This document shows positions 36,604 to 45,596 of a DNA stretch of 64,000 nt, piece by piece. The notes beneath the pieces were generated by a model. It was not told the DNA's origin. It saw only the letters and a program-made list of their open reading frames with translations, and searched no databases. The DNA comes from an uncultured Prevotellaceae bacterium (GTDB lineage: Bacteria; Bacteroidota; Bacteroidia; Bacteroidales; Bacteroidaceae), in the NCBI GenBank assembly GCA_900318995.1, contig ONMR01000001.1, positions 62,001-126,000 of the forward strand, in the 5' to 3' direction. How positions within the stretch are numbered: position 1 is the first letter of the stretch; every line of letters begins with the position of its first letter. The position numbers and the translations under genes were made by a program.

Positions 36604-38724
36604 CTGTGTTTTTCCGGCCTTGGATCTGGCTCTGATCTCACGGTATTTTTCCTTGTTCTTTTCACGGCGCTCCTTGCGCTCTTTGCGTTTGCGCTCTTTC
36701 TTATCCTTTTCAGATTTCTTCTTTTCGGCTTTCTTTTCAAGCCTTTCAATATTCTTCTGGTGTATGTCTACTATCTTTCTCTTGCTCTTGTTCTTGAGAA
36801 GATCATCGGGCTTCTGCTCCGGAAGCGGGTACTCAAGTATGTTCCAGGAGTCAGTCTCATGAGTCCAGTCCTGCTTAAGAGACCAGCTTCTCTTTATATA
36901 CCATACTCCTTCCGGTTGGCGTTTCAGGTCATAATCACCGGTGTCCCACTTGCCGTTTCCGTTTACGTCATCAAACATGGAAACATAATACATGGCAGGA
37001 GTCAGGCAGAAAAAATCAACGCTTCCTTGATTCAGTTTACCCGTCCTGACTATTTTGCCGGTACTGTTGTGCAATCGTACCGTGTATCCTGGTCTTGGGT
37101 TGGAAACATTGACAGTCAGGGTACTGTACTGGTTCAGGGCACTGAACTTGAAAGTGCCTTCTACCTTGTTGTTGTGCAGTCCGTAAAGGCCTTGAATGCC
37201 GGCCGAATCTATGGTTAACCTGAAAGTCTCTTCAGGTCTCCACTCTCCATAGACATAGTAACGAAGAATATTGGTGGAATCCTGTTCAATCTCAAAGGGA
37301 ATGGCTTTCCATATGGTATCAGCCTTTTGATACAGATGCATGATACTATCGGAATTGAAAGAAACCGGTTCCTTGAAATTCAGGGTAATCTTTGTCGTCA
37401 AAACGTTTAGGGCGTTTCCTGTAGAGAGTGTAAAATTCAGGAAATTCTTTTTGGGCGTCAGCAGTTTGGCCATTCCCAGCGAATCTCCTGACCGCTCAAG
37501 ACGTCTGATCTGTTTCTCGAGTTCTTTTCTGTCCTCCTCGGCCTTCTTGGCGGCATCTTTAAGGATACGTTCCCTTGACCTTTTTGGTATGAGGTTCAGG
37601 GTATCTGTCTTAGGCGACAGCAGTCCGGCGGTATCTGTGGCCAGATAGGTGACACTTATGCTTAGGGTATCCCGATAATACACCAGGGTATCCTTCATCC
37701 AGAAAGTCAGAGTGTCATATCTTGAGCTGTGCTGAAGGATGTATGCATCAGTATCATCAAAGTTCAGTCCTTTGATTTGGGGCATTGAGTCCAACGGAAG
37801 CGCAAAAGTGAGACTGAACTTTTCATGAGTGGAACGGTCGTATTCGCTCAAATACTGAATTACAGGTTCCGGTTTGAAAGCCAGAAGCGTAATGTCATTT
37901 GGCAGGTATTGGGTATATGAAACCAGCATTGTGGTATCAACCATTCCCTCGGCCGTGTACAAGGTGTCTTCGCGGTATCTGATTTCGGATGATGGTACAA
38001 TGACCGAATCCATCCAGGCAATCATCTCGCTGCGCTGTGAGTAACTGAAGGTCTGGTCCATATCCATAACCGCGTAAATCCTGTAGGTGCCGGGCGCAAT
38101 ACCTCTTACGGTAAAGTGTCCGCTCGCATCGGTTCTTGAAACCCTGTCAAAAGGTTTGCTTGTAAAAGCTGAATCAGACAGGTCGCTGTGAAGTCCGACA
38201 GTTATGCCCTTAATGGGTTCCAGATCCTCGGCATTCAATACGTATCCGGACACTTCAAGCGTATCAATGGCATCGCCTGTGCTGAAACGGAAACAGTAAT
38301 CACCAAGTTGGTTTCCTTCATTGTTGTCAACAATTCCGTCAGCAAAATCTATGGAGTAGGTGGTGTTTGGCTTCAGCGAGTCAAATAATTCCACCTGAAT
38401 CTTCTTGCCGGTTACCTTGATCTCAGGCTGTTCTTTCTGAGGGGGAGAGATGACAACATTCTCGTTTGCATTCTCGAGTTTGATGAATTCGTTGAAGTCG
38501 ATGCTGACTTTGCGTGTCTTAACGCCTGTGGCGCCGTTCTCGGGATGAGAGGATGTGATTTTTGGCGGGGTTTCGTCATAGGGTCCGCCGTCAGGATTAC
38601 CAATAACCGCACAACCCGACAATGCGGCAAAGGCCGTTATAGCCGATGCCGCATTGCGGAGTATACGGGTTATATCGCCCAGGCGATTCTTGTTCAATCC
38701 TTGAACTTTTTGAAGATAACGCAA
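36547..38724 (-). CDS. Large lipoprotein with N-terminal Big_5 (Ig-like) domain and lysine-rich C terminus
   Basis: A 725-residue predicted lipoprotein. After a signal ending ALSGC comes PDGGPYDETPPKI and a Big_5/SbsA-type Ig domain (about 45-140: SSHPENGATGVKTRKVSIDF). A carboxypeptidase-regulatory-like fold follows (VSGYVLNAEDLEPIKGITVGL; GHFTVRGIAPGTYRIYAVMD), then beta-rich segments, and a basic Lys/Arg/Glu-rich tail (about 650-710). This architecture is common and uncharacterised in Bacteroidetes. The exact start is uncertain: the ATG at 38724 overlaps fabF by 31 bases. It overlaps the dipeptidase gene tail-to-tail by 57 bases. Confidence 0.82.
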   Translation of the reverse strand: MRYLQKVQGLNKNRLGDITRILRNAASAITAFAALSGCAVIGNPDGGPYDETPPKITSSHPENGATGVKTRKVSIDFNEFIKLENANENVVISPPQKEQPEIKVTGKKIQVELFDSLKPNTTYSIDFADGIVDNNEGNQLGDYCFRFSTGDAIDTLEVSGYVLNAEDLEPIKGITVGLHSDLSDSAFTSKPFDRVSRTDASGHFTVRGIAPGTYRIYAVMDMDQTFSYSQRSEMIAWMDSVIVPSSEIRYREDTLYTAEGMVDTTMLVSYTQYLPNDITLLAFKPEPVIQYLSEYDRSTHEKFSLTFALPLDSMPQIKGLNFDDTDAYILQHSSRYDTLTFWMKDTLVYYRDTLSISVTYLATDTAGLLSPKTDTLNLIPKRSRERILKDAAKKAEEDRKELEKQIRRLERSGDSLGMAKLLTPKKNFLNFTLSTGNALNVLTTKITLNFKEPVSFNSDSIMHLYQKADTIWKAIPFEIEQDSTNILRYYVYGEWRPEETFRLTIDSAGIQGLYGLHNNKVEGTFKFSALNQYSTLTVNVSNPRPGYTVRLHNSTGKIVRTGKLNQGSVDFFCLTPAMYYVSMFDDVNGNGKWDTGDYDLKRQPEGVWYIKRSWSLKQDWTHETDSWNILEYPLPEQKPDDLLKNKSKRKIVDIHQKNIERLEKKAEKKKSEKDKKERKRKERKERREKNKEKYREIRARSKAGKTQLDSDVSSPDSQEIPSPKQ

Positions 38725-39968
38725 GAGTTGTGTCCGCCGAATCCAAAGGTGTTGGACAGTGCGGCACGAACCTCTCTTTTTTGTGCCTTGTTAAAGGTAA
38801 AGTTCATGCGGTAGTCTATCTGCTCATCTTCATCACCCTCCTCATGGTTGATGGTCGGAGGAATGATGTCATTATTGACGGCAAGCACTGTGGCAATGGC
38901 CTCAATCACTCCGGCGCCGCCTAGCAGATGGCCGGTCATGGATTTGGTTGAACTCAGGTTCATGTCATATACATGATCACCGAATACGGCTTTTATGGCC
39001 TTGCATTCTGCGATGTCACCCAGAGGAGTTGATGTTCCGTGCATATTGATGTAGTCAATATCCTGGGGTTTCATACCTGCGTCGTCAAGGGCTTCCTGCA
39101 TGACGCGGATGGCTCCGCTTCCTTCGGGATCCGGTGCTGTCATGTGGTATGCATCGGCTGTAGCACCCCATCCTGCAACCTCGGCGTAGATTTTTGCGCC
39201 GCGGGCAATGGCGTGCTCATACTCCTCCAGGATAAGGATTCCACCACCTTCACCCAGTACGAATCCGTCGCGGCTGGCGCTCATGGGGCGCGATGCCGTC
39301 TCAGGTGAGTCATTGCGGGTGGAAAGTGCATGCATTACTCCGAATCCGGTTATTCCGCAGTCTCCAAGTGCGGCCTCGGCACCACCGGTGACAATGACGT
39401 TGGCTTTACCCAAACGTATCATGTTAACGGCATCAATGATGGCGTGTGTGCTGGATGCGCAGGCCGATGAAGTTGCGTAATTGGGACCCTTGAGCTTGTA
39501 CATGATGGATATCAGTCCCGAAGCTATGGAACCTAGGATTCTGGGTACAAAGAACGGGGTGACCTTGAGTTCCTGACCAAGTTTCTTCTGTTCATGGATG
39601 GTATCTATACCCTCCTCAAAGGAGTCAACGCCACCCATACCGAATCCGAGGATCACGCCTATGCGGTTAAGGTCCTCTTTCTCAAGGTCAAGGGCGGAAT
39701 CCTGTATGGCCTGTACTGCCGAAGCCACTGCAAAATGACTGTATTTGTCAAGTTTGCGCGCCTCCTTGCGGTCCATATACTGTGAGATGTCAAAGTTCTT
39801 GACCTGACATCCTATCTTGACCTTGGTCTGTATGGCGTTGGTATCAAAATTGGTAATAGGACCGGCACCGCTTACGCCCTTCAAGGCATTATCCCAGAAT
39901 TCGGGAATAGTATTGCCTATAGGGTTGACGGTTCCCAGTCCGGTTACGACAACTCTTTTCAGATCCAT
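38694..39968 (-). CDS. fabF: 3-oxoacyl-[acyl-carrier-protein] synthase II
   Basis: The condensing enzyme of fatty-acid elongation. It has 424 residues, with the catalytic triad: Cys170 in NYATSSACASSTHAI, His in INMHGTSTPLGD and His in SMTGHLLGGAG. It follows acpP by 23 bases in the standard acpP-fabF order and shares its promoter. Confidence 0.97.
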   Translation of the reverse strand: MDLKRVVVTGLGTVNPIGNTIPEFWDNALKGVSGAGPITNFDTNAIQTKVKIGCQVKNFDISQYMDRKEARKLDKYSHFAVASAVQAIQDSALDLEKEDLNRIGVILGFGMGGVDSFEEGIDTIHEQKKLGQELKVTPFFVPRILGSIASGLISIMYKLKGPNYATSSACASSTHAIIDAVNMIRLGKANVIVTGGAEAALGDCGITGFGVMHALSTRNDSPETASRPMSASRDGFVLGEGGGILILEEYEHAIARGAKIYAEVAGWGATADAYHMTAPDPEGSGAIRVMQEALDDAGMKPQDIDYINMHGTSTPLGDIAECKAIKAVFGDHVYDMNLSSTKSMTGHLLGGAGVIEAIATVLAVNNDIIPPTINHEEGDEDEQIDYRMNFTFNKAQKREVRAALSNTFGFGGHNSCVIFKKFKD

Positions 39969-39991
39969 CTTTATGAAAGGAAGATTGCTGA

Positions 39992-40237
39992 TTACTTGGT
40001 AGCTGCCTGGCTGATGAGCTCGATAGCCTCACCTACGGTTGTGATCTTCTCAGCCTGATCATCGGGAATTGAAATGCCAAACTCCTTCTCGAACTCCATG
40101 ATGAGCTCAACGGTGTCCAGTGAATCTGCGCCCAGATCAGCTGCGAAGCTAGCCTCAGGAGTAACCTCTGATGCCTCAACACCAAGTTTGTCAACGATGA
40201 TAGCCTGAACTCTCTCTGCAATCTGTGAATCTGCCAT
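39992..40237 (-). CDS. acpP: Acyl carrier protein
   Basis: An 81-residue acidic carrier protein. Ser39 in [20 protein letters not shown] is the 4'-phosphopantetheine site. It carries acyl chains for fatty-acid and lipid A synthesis. It is the first gene of acpP-fabF with a well-formed promoter 38-69 bases upstream. Confidence 0.98.
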   Translation of the reverse strand: MADSQIAERVQAIIVDKLGVEASEVTPEASFAADLGADSLDTVELIMEFEKEFGISIPDDQAEKITTVGEAIELISQAATK

Positions 40238-40274
40238 AATTGTAATTTTTAAGTATTAAAAATGAATTTGGGTG

Positions 40275-40306
40275 CAAAGAAACCCAATTTCAGCATGCGT
40301 CACAAA
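40275..40306 (-). promoter_or_regulatory. Promoter of acpP-fabF
   Basis: On the minus strand TTTG (40303-40306), a gap of exactly 20 bases and TTTCTTTG (40275-40282; one mismatch to TAnnTTTG). It is one of the few sites in the window with a perfect -33 element. Confidence 0.65.
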
Positions 40307-40378
40307 TATTGAAAAGCCAAAACAACTATTGTATGCACAAACACCCCAAGTGTGTGTAATGCTAATTTGGGCATAATG

Positions 40379-40410
40379 GTTGTCTATTCAGAAAAATACC
40401 GCTATTTTTG
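40379..40410 (+). promoter_or_regulatory. Promoter of the DUF4254-GT9 operon
   Basis: GTTG (40379-40382), a 20-base gap and a perfect -7 element TATTTTTG (40403-40410), 27 bases before the start codon. Confidence 0.6.
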
Positions 40411-40436
40411 CACCACTTTACTGAAGATATCGTATC

Positions 40437-41051
40437 ATGACATTCAGCCGGAACAGTTTTGGGATTTTTGAGCGGGCAATTGCGGATTATCACAAATATG
40501 ATAATGTCGATACTCCCATATCCAATCCGTATCAGGAAAAGAGCATTGAGTTCTATCTTTATCTCAAGAACTGGATTGATACGGTTCAATGGCATCTGGA
40601 GGATATTATACGTGACCCTGAGATAGATCCCGTCAAGGCATTGGCCATAAAGCGTAGGATAGACCGTTCCAATCAGGACCGTACAGACCTGGTAGAGTTG
40701 ATTGACAGTTATTTCCTGGATAAATTCAGCAATGTTCAGGTAATGCCGGACGCTACAATCAATACAGAGAGTCCGGCATGGGCGATAGACCGTCTGTCTA
40801 TCTTGGCGCTTAAGATTTTCCACATGAAGATTGAGGCCGAGCGCACGGATACCTCTTCGGACCAGCAGGAGCGTTGCCGCCAAAAACTGAGCGTGTTGCT
40901 GGAGCAGAAAAAGGATCTGTCTGAAGCTATTGATACTCTGCTTGATGATATGGCCGCCGGGCGTAAGTTCATGAAGGTCTACAAGCAGATGAAAATGTAC
41001 AACGATCCTACATTAAATCCTGTACTTTACGGCCATAATGGCTCAAAATAA
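40437..41051 (+). CDS. DUF4254 family protein
   Basis: A 204-residue, mostly alpha-helical soluble protein without signal peptide or membrane segments. The stretch TPISNPYQEKSIEFYLYLKNWIDTVQWHLEDIIRDPEIDP is characteristic of DUF4254, a Bacteroidetes family found beside LPS-type glycosyltransferases. It overlaps the GT9 gene by 14 bases, so it probably works with lipopolysaccharide core synthesis. No biochemical role is known to me. Confidence 0.85.
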   Translation: MTFSRNSFGIFERAIADYHKYDNVDTPISNPYQEKSIEFYLYLKNWIDTVQWHLEDIIRDPEIDPVKALAIKRRIDRSNQDRTDLVELIDSYFLDKFSNVQVMPDATINTESPAWAIDRLSILALKIFHMKIEAERTDTSSDQQERCRQKLSVLLEQKKDLSEAIDTLLDDMAAGRKFMKVYKQMKMYNDPTLNPVLYGHNGSK

Positions 41052-42078
41052 GCCCAAATACAAAAACGTTCTGTTAATCCGTTTCTCTGCCATAGGAGAC
41101 GTGGCAATGACGGTACCTGTAATCCATTCAGTGGCACAGGCCTACCCTGATGTGCATTTTACCGTACTGTCTAATCAGAGGTTTGCTCCGTTCTACAGCG
41201 GCACTCCGGGTAATGTATCTTTCATGGGCGTGGACCTTAAGAAAGATTATCATGGTTTCGGTGCCATGCTGAAACTCTTTCTTAAACTAAGGAAATGTCA
41301 TTTTGATGCCGTGGCTGACCTACATGGAGTATTGCGTACCACCGCACTCTCCATATTTTTCAGACTGGCTTTCAAGAAGGTGCGCCGCATTGACAAGGAC
41401 CGCCGTTCACGTAAACGCATAACGCGCCAGCATAACAAGGACCTGTCCCAAAGGCTTACATCATTTGAGCGTTATCAGATAGTGTTGGAGAAACTGGGTT
41501 TCAGTTTTGAACTCCGTTTCTGCTCCATTTTCGGTCAGGGCAAGGGAGACTTGTCTGCTATAAGCTTTATGGGCCCAAAGGAATGTCCCTGGATAGGAAT
41601 AGCACCGTTCGCCGCTCACAAGGGAAAGATTTATCCACTATACCTCATGGAGGAGGTGGTAGCCCAGATTGACAGTTCATACTTATGCCGCCAGTTTGTC
41701 TTTGCTTATGGAAAGGAGCGTATTCTTGTAGAAGAGTGGGCTAAAAAATACCGTTCAGTAGAGTTAATTGACACCCGCTTGGGAATGTCTGGCGAGTTGA
41801 TTCTTATGAGCCATATGGATGTAATGCTGGCAATGGACTCATCAAACATGCATCTGGCTTCACTCACAGGAACTCCCGTTGTCTCAATATGGGGTGCCAC
41901 ACATCCTGCAGCCGGTTTCTTAGGCTGGGGCCAGAAACCTGAGGATTGCATGCAGACGGACCTGCCTTGCCGTCCGTGTTCCATTTACGGAAAAAAGGAG
42001 TGCATTTATGGCGATTACCGCTGTCTTACCGGCATTGATCCCGATACCGTTTTCAGCAAAGTCAAAACTTATCTTTAA
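41038..42078 (+). CDS. Glycosyltransferase family 9 (heptosyltransferase-like)
   Basis: GT9 enzymes add heptose or similar sugars from an activated donor to the lipopolysaccharide core at the inner face of the cytoplasmic membrane. The 346-residue protein has the start VLLIRFSAIGDVAMTVPVIHSVAQAYPDVHFT, the middle IGIAPFAAHKGKIYPL and the donor-site motif AMDSSNMHLASLTGTPVVSIWGATHPAAGF. It is translationally coupled to the DUF4254 gene. It ends in a 4-base tail overlap with wbqC. Confidence 0.92.
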   Translation: MAQNKPKYKNVLLIRFSAIGDVAMTVPVIHSVAQAYPDVHFTVLSNQRFAPFYSGTPGNVSFMGVDLKKDYHGFGAMLKLFLKLRKCHFDAVADLHGVLRTTALSIFFRLAFKKVRRIDKDRRSRKRITRQHNKDLSQRLTSFERYQIVLEKLGFSFELRFCSIFGQGKGDLSAISFMGPKECPWIGIAPFAAHKGKIYPLYLMEEVVAQIDSSYLCRQFVFAYGKERILVEEWAKKYRSVELIDTRLGMSGELILMSHMDVMLAMDSSNMHLASLTGTPVVSIWGATHPAAGFLGWGQKPEDCMQTDLPCRPCSIYGKKECIYGDYRCLTGIDPDTVFSKVKTYL

Positions 42079-42677
42079 AGGTAGAGGGGGAATTCGGGTC
42101 CCATATTGAAGAGCAGGTCTACGGCGCTCAGGTTGGGTAGGAATCCGTATTTCTGTTTGAATACCTGCCAGTATGGATGGGGTGCGGCGGACTCTTGAAC
42201 GCCGGGTTCTACCATTTGGCGAAAATCAGTTGTTCCGTCGGTATGGCGCGTGTATGATTCGGTAAGTCTAAGCTCTTTATTAATTCCGGCCAGTTTCAGT
42301 ATGAGCAGGGTCAGTTCAGTGTTGAAATCAACCAGGAATTCATACTTCTTGTCGTAGAATGGACGGAAATCATCCTGATAGTACATAAAGAAAGGACTGT
42401 TCATGTAGGCCGATTCCAATGCGTTCCAATGTTGACGGCGCCACTCTCCGTGGTCGCTTATGCGGACGTCTTTCATCAGTTGCTTGGGACTGTCGGACTT
42501 TACTACCGGTATGGTAAGTGTCTGTACTCCGCCTGCTGTGGCAATACGGCAGCGGTTGCGGTAGGTCTGCTTGCAGTAGTTGTCGTACTGTTCAATAAGA
42601 ACATCACCGCCACTGTTGATGGCGGTGAAGAAACTTATAGGCGGCAGGTATGCCGAAGAGAGCAGGATGGTCTCCAT
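42075..42677 (-). CDS. WbqC-family protein
   Basis: A 200-residue WbqC-like protein: ILLSSAYLPPISFFTAINSGGDVLIEQYDNYCKQTYRNRC, then TLTIPVVKSDSPKQLMKDVRI and WRRQHWNALESAYMNSPFFMYY. WbqC homologues often lie in polysaccharide loci; the function is unproven. The ATG at 42677 is chosen because it overlaps the lepB stop codon as TGATG. A longer frame reaches 42767 inside lepB without family similarity. Confidence 0.87.
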   Translation of the reverse strand: METILLSSAYLPPISFFTAINSGGDVLIEQYDNYCKQTYRNRCRIATAGGVQTLTIPVVKSDSPKQLMKDVRISDHGEWRRQHWNALESAYMNSPFFMYYQDDFRPFYDKKYEFLVDFNTELTLLILKLAGINKELRLTESYTRHTDGTTDFRQMVEPGVQESAAPHPYWQVFKQKYGFLPNLSAVDLLFNMGPEFPLYL

Positions 42678-44119
42678 CAGTTGTATTTCTTGACAGAGCG
42701 GAACATGCGGTTCCAACGTATCTTGCCTTTCTGTCCCCATTTCTTGTCCTGGTTCAGAGAAAGCCATATAAACACAGGACGTCCTACGATATGATCTTCA
42801 GGTACAAATCCCCAGTAACGGGAGTCAAGACTGTTATGGCGGTTGTCGCCCATCATCCAGTAGTAGTCCATCTTGAAGGTATAACTGGTGGCTTTCTGTC
42901 CGTTTATCAGGATTGTGCCGTCGCGTTCCACTTTGAGGTCATTTCCTTCATACACTTTGATGATACGCTCGTAAATGGGAAGATTCTCAATGTTGATTTC
43001 GACCGTTTCCCCCTTTGCCGGGATCCAGACAGGTCCATAATCATCTACGGTCCAATGGGTGTTCATGTTAAGCGGAAACATCCATTCTGATTCGGCGGGG
43101 GTCCAATTATGACGGACAATAGTGTCAGCAATGTCTTTCCGGCTTTCCAGAATCTCCTTAGCCTGTTCCGTCAGTGGTATTTCTACAATTCCTTTGTGGT
43201 TGTATGAAGGGTTCAGTCCGTCATGACTGAGGTCAATCTTTTCCCTGAGCGATTCAGGTATCGGTTTGAGCAGTCTTACCAGATAATTGCTCTGAACGGC
43301 ATCCGGCTGCTTAACGGCAACTCCGTCAGTGTATACTGTTCCGTTCTTTATCTCAAGAGTCTGTCCCGGAAGTCCGACACAGCGTTTCACGTAGTTCTCC
43401 CTACGGTCAACAGGCCTGGTTGTAATATTGCCGAACACCTTGCCGTTACTTTCAATAAGCTTGCGTCCCAGATCATAATACAGATTGTAGACACGGCGCT
43501 GCTGCATCGTGGTAAGTGTATCAAGGTTTATCTCTTTGCAGTGGTTCTTGCCTTCCCTGTAAACCTGAATGTAGTAATCAATCACATCGGGATTGGTAAC
43601 TATGGTATCACCTGACGGGTAATTGAACACCACAATGTCATTCTGTTTTATACTTCCAAATCCCTTGACACGCTCATATGGCCACTGCGGCTTGTCAAAA
43701 TAGCTTTTTCCGCCTCCCGGGAACTTGTTTTGAGTGAGCGGCATGGTAAGCGGTGTCATGGGTTTGCGCGGGCCATATGCCACCTTGCTCACATAAAGGT
43801 GATCGCCTATAAGAAGAGACTTTTCAAGCGACGACGACGGTATGGCGTAGTTTTGGAAGAGGTAAAGGTTTACAAAATAGACTGCAACCAATGCAAATAC
43901 AATGGCATCAACCCATCCCATAATCTGATACAGGGTCTTGTTCTTGAGTTGTTTCCACCAGTCCCATTTTATGAAGCGTGTGGTGCAGGCATCAAAAATG
44001 AACGGGATTATGATTATGCCCAGCCAGCTCCTGACCCAAATCAGGAAAAGGATGTAAAGAGCCAGATAAAGACCGGCCTTTATCCACTGTTTCTTTGTAA
44101 CCTCTCCAAACTTTTTCAT
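42677..44119 (-). CDS. lepB: Signal peptidase I
   Basis: The membrane serine protease that removes type I signal peptides. The start at 44119 (MKKFGEVTKKQW) gives 480 residues and places the gene five bases after dapB. Two hydrophobic segments (15-45 and 66-90) precede the catalytic Ser97 in YAIPSSSLEKSLLIGDHLYV. The general-base lysine is in RRENYVKRCVGLPGQTLEIKNG, and box E is MMGDNRHNSLDSRYWGFVPE. The long form with extra sequence between the Ser and Lys boxes is usual in Bacteroidetes. Confidence 0.96.
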   Translation of the reverse strand: MKKFGEVTKKQWIKAGLYLALYILFLIWVRSWLGIIIIPFIFDACTTRFIKWDWWKQLKNKTLYQIMGWVDAIVFALVAVYFVNLYLFQNYAIPSSSLEKSLLIGDHLYVSKVAYGPRKPMTPLTMPLTQNKFPGGGKSYFDKPQWPYERVKGFGSIKQNDIVVFNYPSGDTIVTNPDVIDYYIQVYREGKNHCKEINLDTLTTMQQRRVYNLYYDLGRKLIESNGKVFGNITTRPVDRRENYVKRCVGLPGQTLEIKNGTVYTDGVAVKQPDAVQSNYLVRLLKPIPESLREKIDLSHDGLNPSYNHKGIVEIPLTEQAKEILESRKDIADTIVRHNWTPAESEWMFPLNMNTHWTVDDYGPVWIPAKGETVEINIENLPIYERIIKVYEGNDLKVERDGTILINGQKATSYTFKMDYYWMMGDNRHNSLDSRYWGFVPEDHIVGRPVFIWLSLNQDKKWGQKGKIRWNRMFRSVKKYN

Positions 44120-44123
44120 TGCG

Positions 44124-44885
44124 TTATGAAAGTGAGTCCATAAGGTCATCCATCTTAAGGAATCCCTTGTGGTTTGCTGTATATTCGGCTGCAAGAACTG
44201 CTCCAAGTGCCAGACCGCTGCGGTCCTTGGCAAAATGGATTATCTTGATGAAGTCTGCGCTTGAGTCATAGGTAATCTCATGGATGCCGGCTATCTCGCC
44301 CTGGCGTAAGGAATCAATGCGTATATCCTGAGGCTTGTATTGGGTGGTTCCGGTTATTGTCCCGTCGGGATTGAGCAGAGTTCCTTTGCTCCAGCCCTCT
44401 TTGCGGTCCAATTGGCTTATAATACCTTCGGCCAGTGTAATGGCTGTTCCGCTGGGTGCATCCAGTTTGTGGATGTGATGAGTCTCGGACATTGATACCT
44501 CATACATGGGATAGCCGTTCATGAGTTTGGCAAGATAGGTGTTGACTCTTGAAAACAGAGCCACTCCGATGCTGAAGTTGCTTGACCAGAACAGGGTGTT
44601 GGCGCCGTCCTTGCAGAGATCCTTCATCTCGTCGCGGTGCTGTTCCATCCATCCGGTACTGCCGCTTACTACCTTTACGCCAGACTTGAAACATTTGAGT
44701 ATATTGTTATAGGCCTGTGTGGGAGCGGTGAACTCAATGGCAACGTCGGCATTCCTGAACTCGGGACTTTCAAAATCCTGAGGGTTGTCAATGTCAATCT
44801 TACAAACTACCTGATGACCGCGGGATAGAGCAATCTTCTCAATCTCGTGGCCCATCTTGCCGTATCCTATTAAAGCTATCTTCAT
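44124..44885 (-). CDS. dapB: 4-hydroxy-tetrahydrodipicolinate reductase
   Basis: The enzyme reduces HTPA with NAD(P)H on the way to meso-diaminopimelate and lysine. At 253 residues it has the N-terminal GYGKMGHEIEKIA Rossmann motif, the active-site stretch SETHHIHKLDAPSGTA and the conserved SIGVALFSR region. It is 12 bases after the DUF4890-like gene and just before lepB. Confidence 0.96.
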   Translation of the reverse strand: MKIALIGYGKMGHEIEKIALSRGHQVVCKIDIDNPQDFESPEFRNADVAIEFTAPTQAYNNILKCFKSGVKVVSGSTGWMEQHRDEMKDLCKDGANTLFWSSNFSIGVALFSRVNTYLAKLMNGYPMYEVSMSETHHIHKLDAPSGTAITLAEGIISQLDRKEGWSKGTLLNPDGTITGTTQYKPQDIRIDSLRQGEIAGIHEITYDSSADFIKIIHFAKDRSGLALGAVLAAEYTANHKGFLKMDDLMDSLS

Positions 44886-44897
44886 GTTAAGGGTTTA

Positions 44898-45452
44898 TTA
44901 AAACATACTTTGTGTGTTCTGCTGAACGTGCTGGAGTATGCTGCTGAACTTGTTGTCAAGTGTTGTTCCCGGTAGTTCCTTCCAGAGCTGGTATTGAGAA
45001 TCGTTCAATGCTTTCTTGTAGCGCTTGTCAAACTTCTCAATGATCTGATTGTAGATTTTCCGTGCTCCTTCGGTATCAAACTGGACATTGGCGGGAGTCT
45101 GCTGAGCATCCATCATGTTGTTGCCACGGCCACGGAAACCACCGTTCTGCCTCATTTGGAACTCCATAACCGACATCTGTAGATTACGGCAAATCTCCTC
45201 GAATTCCTGAGCATAAAGCTTGACCATTTTATCCAATTGTTTCTCTGAGAGATCCAGACGTCCGGCAACGTCCTGAATGCGTGCATTGGCGATAGAGTCT
45301 GACTCCTTCTCGTAGAAGGGTTTTTCCATGCTCATACCACCTCTGGGGGCACCCATCGGACGGCCTCCACCCATTGGACGACCTCCCATAGGTTGTGCCG
45401 ATGCCATTATTGCCAACATGCAGGCTGCGATTGTAAAGAACAGTTTTTTCAT
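44898..45452 (-). CDS. Secreted DUF4890/Spy-like protein with Gly-Met-Pro-rich segment
   Basis: A 184-residue protein with a type I signal peptide (MKKLFFTIAACMLAIMASA) followed by a low-complexity segment of GGRPMGG-type repeats (residues 21-40). A helical body follows with LDLSEKQLDKMVKLYAQEF and DSQYQLWKELPG, like Spy/CpxP or DUF4890 periplasmic proteins. Spy-like proteins act as periplasmic chaperones or stress sensors; that role is a guess here. The start is chosen by the signal peptide; the open frame runs 25 codons further without sense. Confidence 0.75.
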   Translation of the reverse strand: MKKLFFTIAACMLAIMASAQPMGGRPMGGGRPMGAPRGGMSMEKPFYEKESDSIANARIQDVAGRLDLSEKQLDKMVKLYAQEFEEICRNLQMSVMEFQMRQNGGFRGRGNNMMDAQQTPANVQFDTEGARKIYNQIIEKFDKRYKKALNDSQYQLWKELPGTTLDNKFSSILQHVQQNTQSMF

Positions 45453-45527
45453 TGTTTTACCTTTTAATAGATGGTTGTAATTAATATTTCTTTCGTGAAG
45501 TAAAGTTAAACGACTTCTGTTAAGCAA

Positions 45528-45564
45528 AGATTCTCTTACCGGTTATGCGCCGGAAAGAGAATCT
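45528..45564 (-). terminator. Hairpin after pckA
   Basis: A 10-bp stem AGATTCTCTT (45528-45537) / AAGAGAATCT (45555-45564), with an inner CCGG/CCGG pairing across a single A-A mismatch. On the minus strand it is followed only by TTGCTTAAC, a poor T-tract, so termination may be partial. The 3' arm runs into AATCTTTG, similar to a -7 element for the DUF4890 gene. Confidence 0.65.
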
Positions 45565-45596
45565 CTGAATAGTTTATCTTAGAGTTTGTGATATCA

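Noticed and set aside
40238-40436. Riboswitch or small RNA between acpP and the DUF4254 gene
   Set aside because: The ~200 bases hold two divergent promoters and AT-rich DNA; no stable structure was seen.
42678-42767. N-terminal extension of WbqC into lepB
   Set aside because: The TGATG overlap with the lepB stop and the family-typical start at 42677 fit better; the extension has no likeness to WbqC.
44120-44233. N-terminal extension of lepB into dapB
   Set aside because: The extra residues read as an out-of-frame part of dapB; ATG 44119 places a normal membrane anchor near the N terminus.
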